This document shows positions 6,459-7,157 of a stretch of 7,157 nucleotides of DNA, piece by piece. The stretch is from Treponema sp. (GTDB taxonomy: Bacteria; Spirochaetota; Spirochaetia; Treponematales; Breznakiellaceae). How positions within the stretch are numbered: position 1 is the first letter of the stretch; each line of letters starts with the position of its first letter. The position numbers were made by a program, and so were the translations under genes. The notes under the pieces were generated by a model. It ran no database searches. It had not been told where the DNA came from and saw only the letters and a list, made by a program, of their open reading frames with translations. The stretch is from NCBI GenBank assembly GCA_031276685.1, contig JAISMQ010000228.1, forward strand, positions 1-7,157. The letters are read 5' to 3'.

Positions 6459-7013
6459 ATGGACGCGAAACCGAACCGGAAGGTGCGCTACACCAAAAAG
6501 GCGCTAAGGGAAAGCCTTGTAGAACTGATGCAGACCAGGCCCGTTTCGGCCATATCGGTCAAAGAGCTGTGCGCCCTGGCGGACATAAACCGCTCGACCT
6601 TTTACGCCCACTACAAAGGCCCCGAAGATATTTTGCAGGAGATAGAGGACGCCGCCCTTGAAGCCCTGGGGCAGATACAGAGCAGAAACGAATTCCTGAA
6701 CGGCAGCAACGCGCTGTTACGGTTGATGGAGGAATCCTTTCAGTTCATCATCGACAACAAGAACTGGATTCAGGTCCTGCTAAGCGAACAGGGCGACATC
6801 CAGTTCCAGCGGAAGCTTTTCAGCTTTATTCAGCAAAAAGGGATAATGAAATTTGCAAACAACGAACAGGCTGACGAACTTACCCAGGAATACTACCTTG
6901 TCTACGCCCTGAACGGCAGCATCGCCCTTATCCAGCACTGGATGAAAAACGGCATGGACACCCCCAAAGAAACAATGGCCAGGATGCTTGTCAAGCTGAA
7001 CCAGCGGGAATAA
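6459..7013 (+). CDS. TetR/AcrR-family transcriptional regulator
   Basis: The 184-residue protein has a standard TetR layout. The N-terminal three-helix DNA-binding domain spans about 9-55, with helix-turn-helix ISVKELCALADINRSTFYAHY at 32-52. A helical ligand/dimer domain follows. The opening (RYTKKALRESLVELM) and the C-terminal block YYLVYALNGSIALIQHWMKNG resemble the DhaS-like subgroup of TetR proteins common in Firmicutes and spirochaetes; that subgroup placement is from memory. GGGAG lies seven bases before the ATG. The gene is divergent from the transporter operon across 163 bases that hold a good candidate operator, so local control (probably repression relieved by a cargo-related ligand, plus autoregulation) is the likely role. 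The ligand cannot be predicted. Base composition is lower in GC than the operon, noticeably so in the second half. Confidence 0.93.
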   Translation: MDAKPNRKVRYTKKALRESLVELMQTRPVSAISVKELCALADINRSTFYAHYKGPEDILQEIEDAALEALGQIQSRNEFLNGSNALLRLMEESFQFIIDNKNWIQVLLSEQGDIQFQRKLFSFIQQKGIMKFANNEQADELTQEYYLVYALNGSIALIQHWMKNGMDTPKETMARMLVKLNQRE

Positions 7014-7029
7014 CACAGCGGGAGTAACA
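7002..7029 (+). repeat. Two tandem 14-bp copies at the end of the TetR gene
   Basis: The unit CAGCGGGAATAACA (7002-7015) is followed directly by CAGCGGGAGTAACA (7016-7029), with one mismatch. The TetR stop codon TAA (7011-7013) lies in the first copy. The second copy supplies the left arm of the hairpin that follows. A short replication-slippage duplication is the simplest explanation. Confidence 0.8.
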
Positions 7030-7049
7030 CACCGGCAGCCCGTTACTCC
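7021..7049. terminator. Hairpin between convergent genes, possible weak terminator
   Basis: GGAGTAAC (7021-7028) and GTTACTCC (7042-7049) form a perfect 8-bp stem with a 13-base loop. On the plus strand a broken T-rich stretch (TTTGTTTT, 7062-7069) begins 12 bases later, too far for a textbook intrinsic terminator. On the minus strand no T-run follows. The right arm contains the stop codon of the convergent gene. It could end or protect both transcripts, but this is not certain. Confidence 0.4.
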
Positions 7050-7157
7050 GGGAAATCGCCCTTTGTTTTGAGCCGGTTCTTTTTCGCCAGCGATTTGTGC
7101 CGTTCCTGTTTGTTTCGCAGGTACGCCGCTTTGTTTTCGACAAACGCGGCCTCCCTT
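7043..7157 (-). CDS. C-terminal end of an unidentified protein, cut by window edge
   Basis: An open minus-strand frame enters from the right edge and runs 37 codons to TAA at 7045-7043. The peptide starts REAAFVENKAAYLRNKQ and ends KTKGDFPE. It is strongly basic in the middle (11 Lys/Arg among 37 residues), lacks cysteine, and looks helical and soluble, such as a nucleic-acid-binding tail. It converges with the TetR gene, and the two stop codons are 29 bases apart. I do not recognise the family. The frame is supported by its length to the edge, plausible composition and the convergent layout, but the fragment is short. Confidence 0.55.
   Translation of the reverse strand, partial: REAAFVENKAAYLRNKQERHKSLAKKNRLKTKGDFPE

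Overview
The window looks like chromosomal DNA from a spirochaete, most likely a Treponema-type genome with fairly high GC in its genes. I base this on the gene set: a bacterial enolase, and a three-gene envelope operon encoding an MMPL/RND membrane protein, a LolA-fold periplasmic protein and an outer-membrane beta-barrel. The assignment comes from recollection of family distribution, not from a search, so it is moderate at best. Genes fill nearly the whole window; no gene-free stretch exceeds 300 bases.

Layout from left to right. (1) Positions 1-1229, minus strand: enolase, cut by the left edge and missing roughly its last 20 residues; it probably starts at a TTG codon. (2) Positions 1230-1501: a non-coding gap dominated by a 126-bp nested inverted repeat (1342-1467), plus a possible eno promoter. 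(3) Positions 1502-6295, minus strand: a tight operon, transcribed right to left, in the order MMPL/RND transporter, then LolA-like periplasmic protein (22-bp gap with a strong ribosome binding site), then a predicted outer-membrane barrel (ATGA overlap). (4) Positions 6296-6458: an AT-rich divergent intergenic region with a 33-bp interrupted palindrome that is a good candidate operator. (5) Positions 6459-7013, plus strand: a TetR-family regulator. (6) Positions 7014-7157: a short tandem repeat, a hairpin, and the C-terminal end of an unidentified minus-strand gene that converges on tetR.

How the genes may work together: the operon has one protein for each envelope layer. These are a 12-segment inner-membrane transporter with two large periplasmic domains, a soluble periplasmic protein of the lipid/lipoprotein-carrier fold, and an outer-membrane barrel. 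The simplest reading is a trans-envelope pathway for a hydrophobic cargo (lipid, lipoprotein or hydrophobic small molecule), controlled by the divergent TetR protein. The cargo cannot be read from the sequence. The most unusual points are the large inverted repeat next to eno, a repeat-built acidic Phe-Gly segment inside the transporter that resembles the mature N-terminus of the barrel protein, and the loss of the usual transmembrane Asp in the transporter's first half only.
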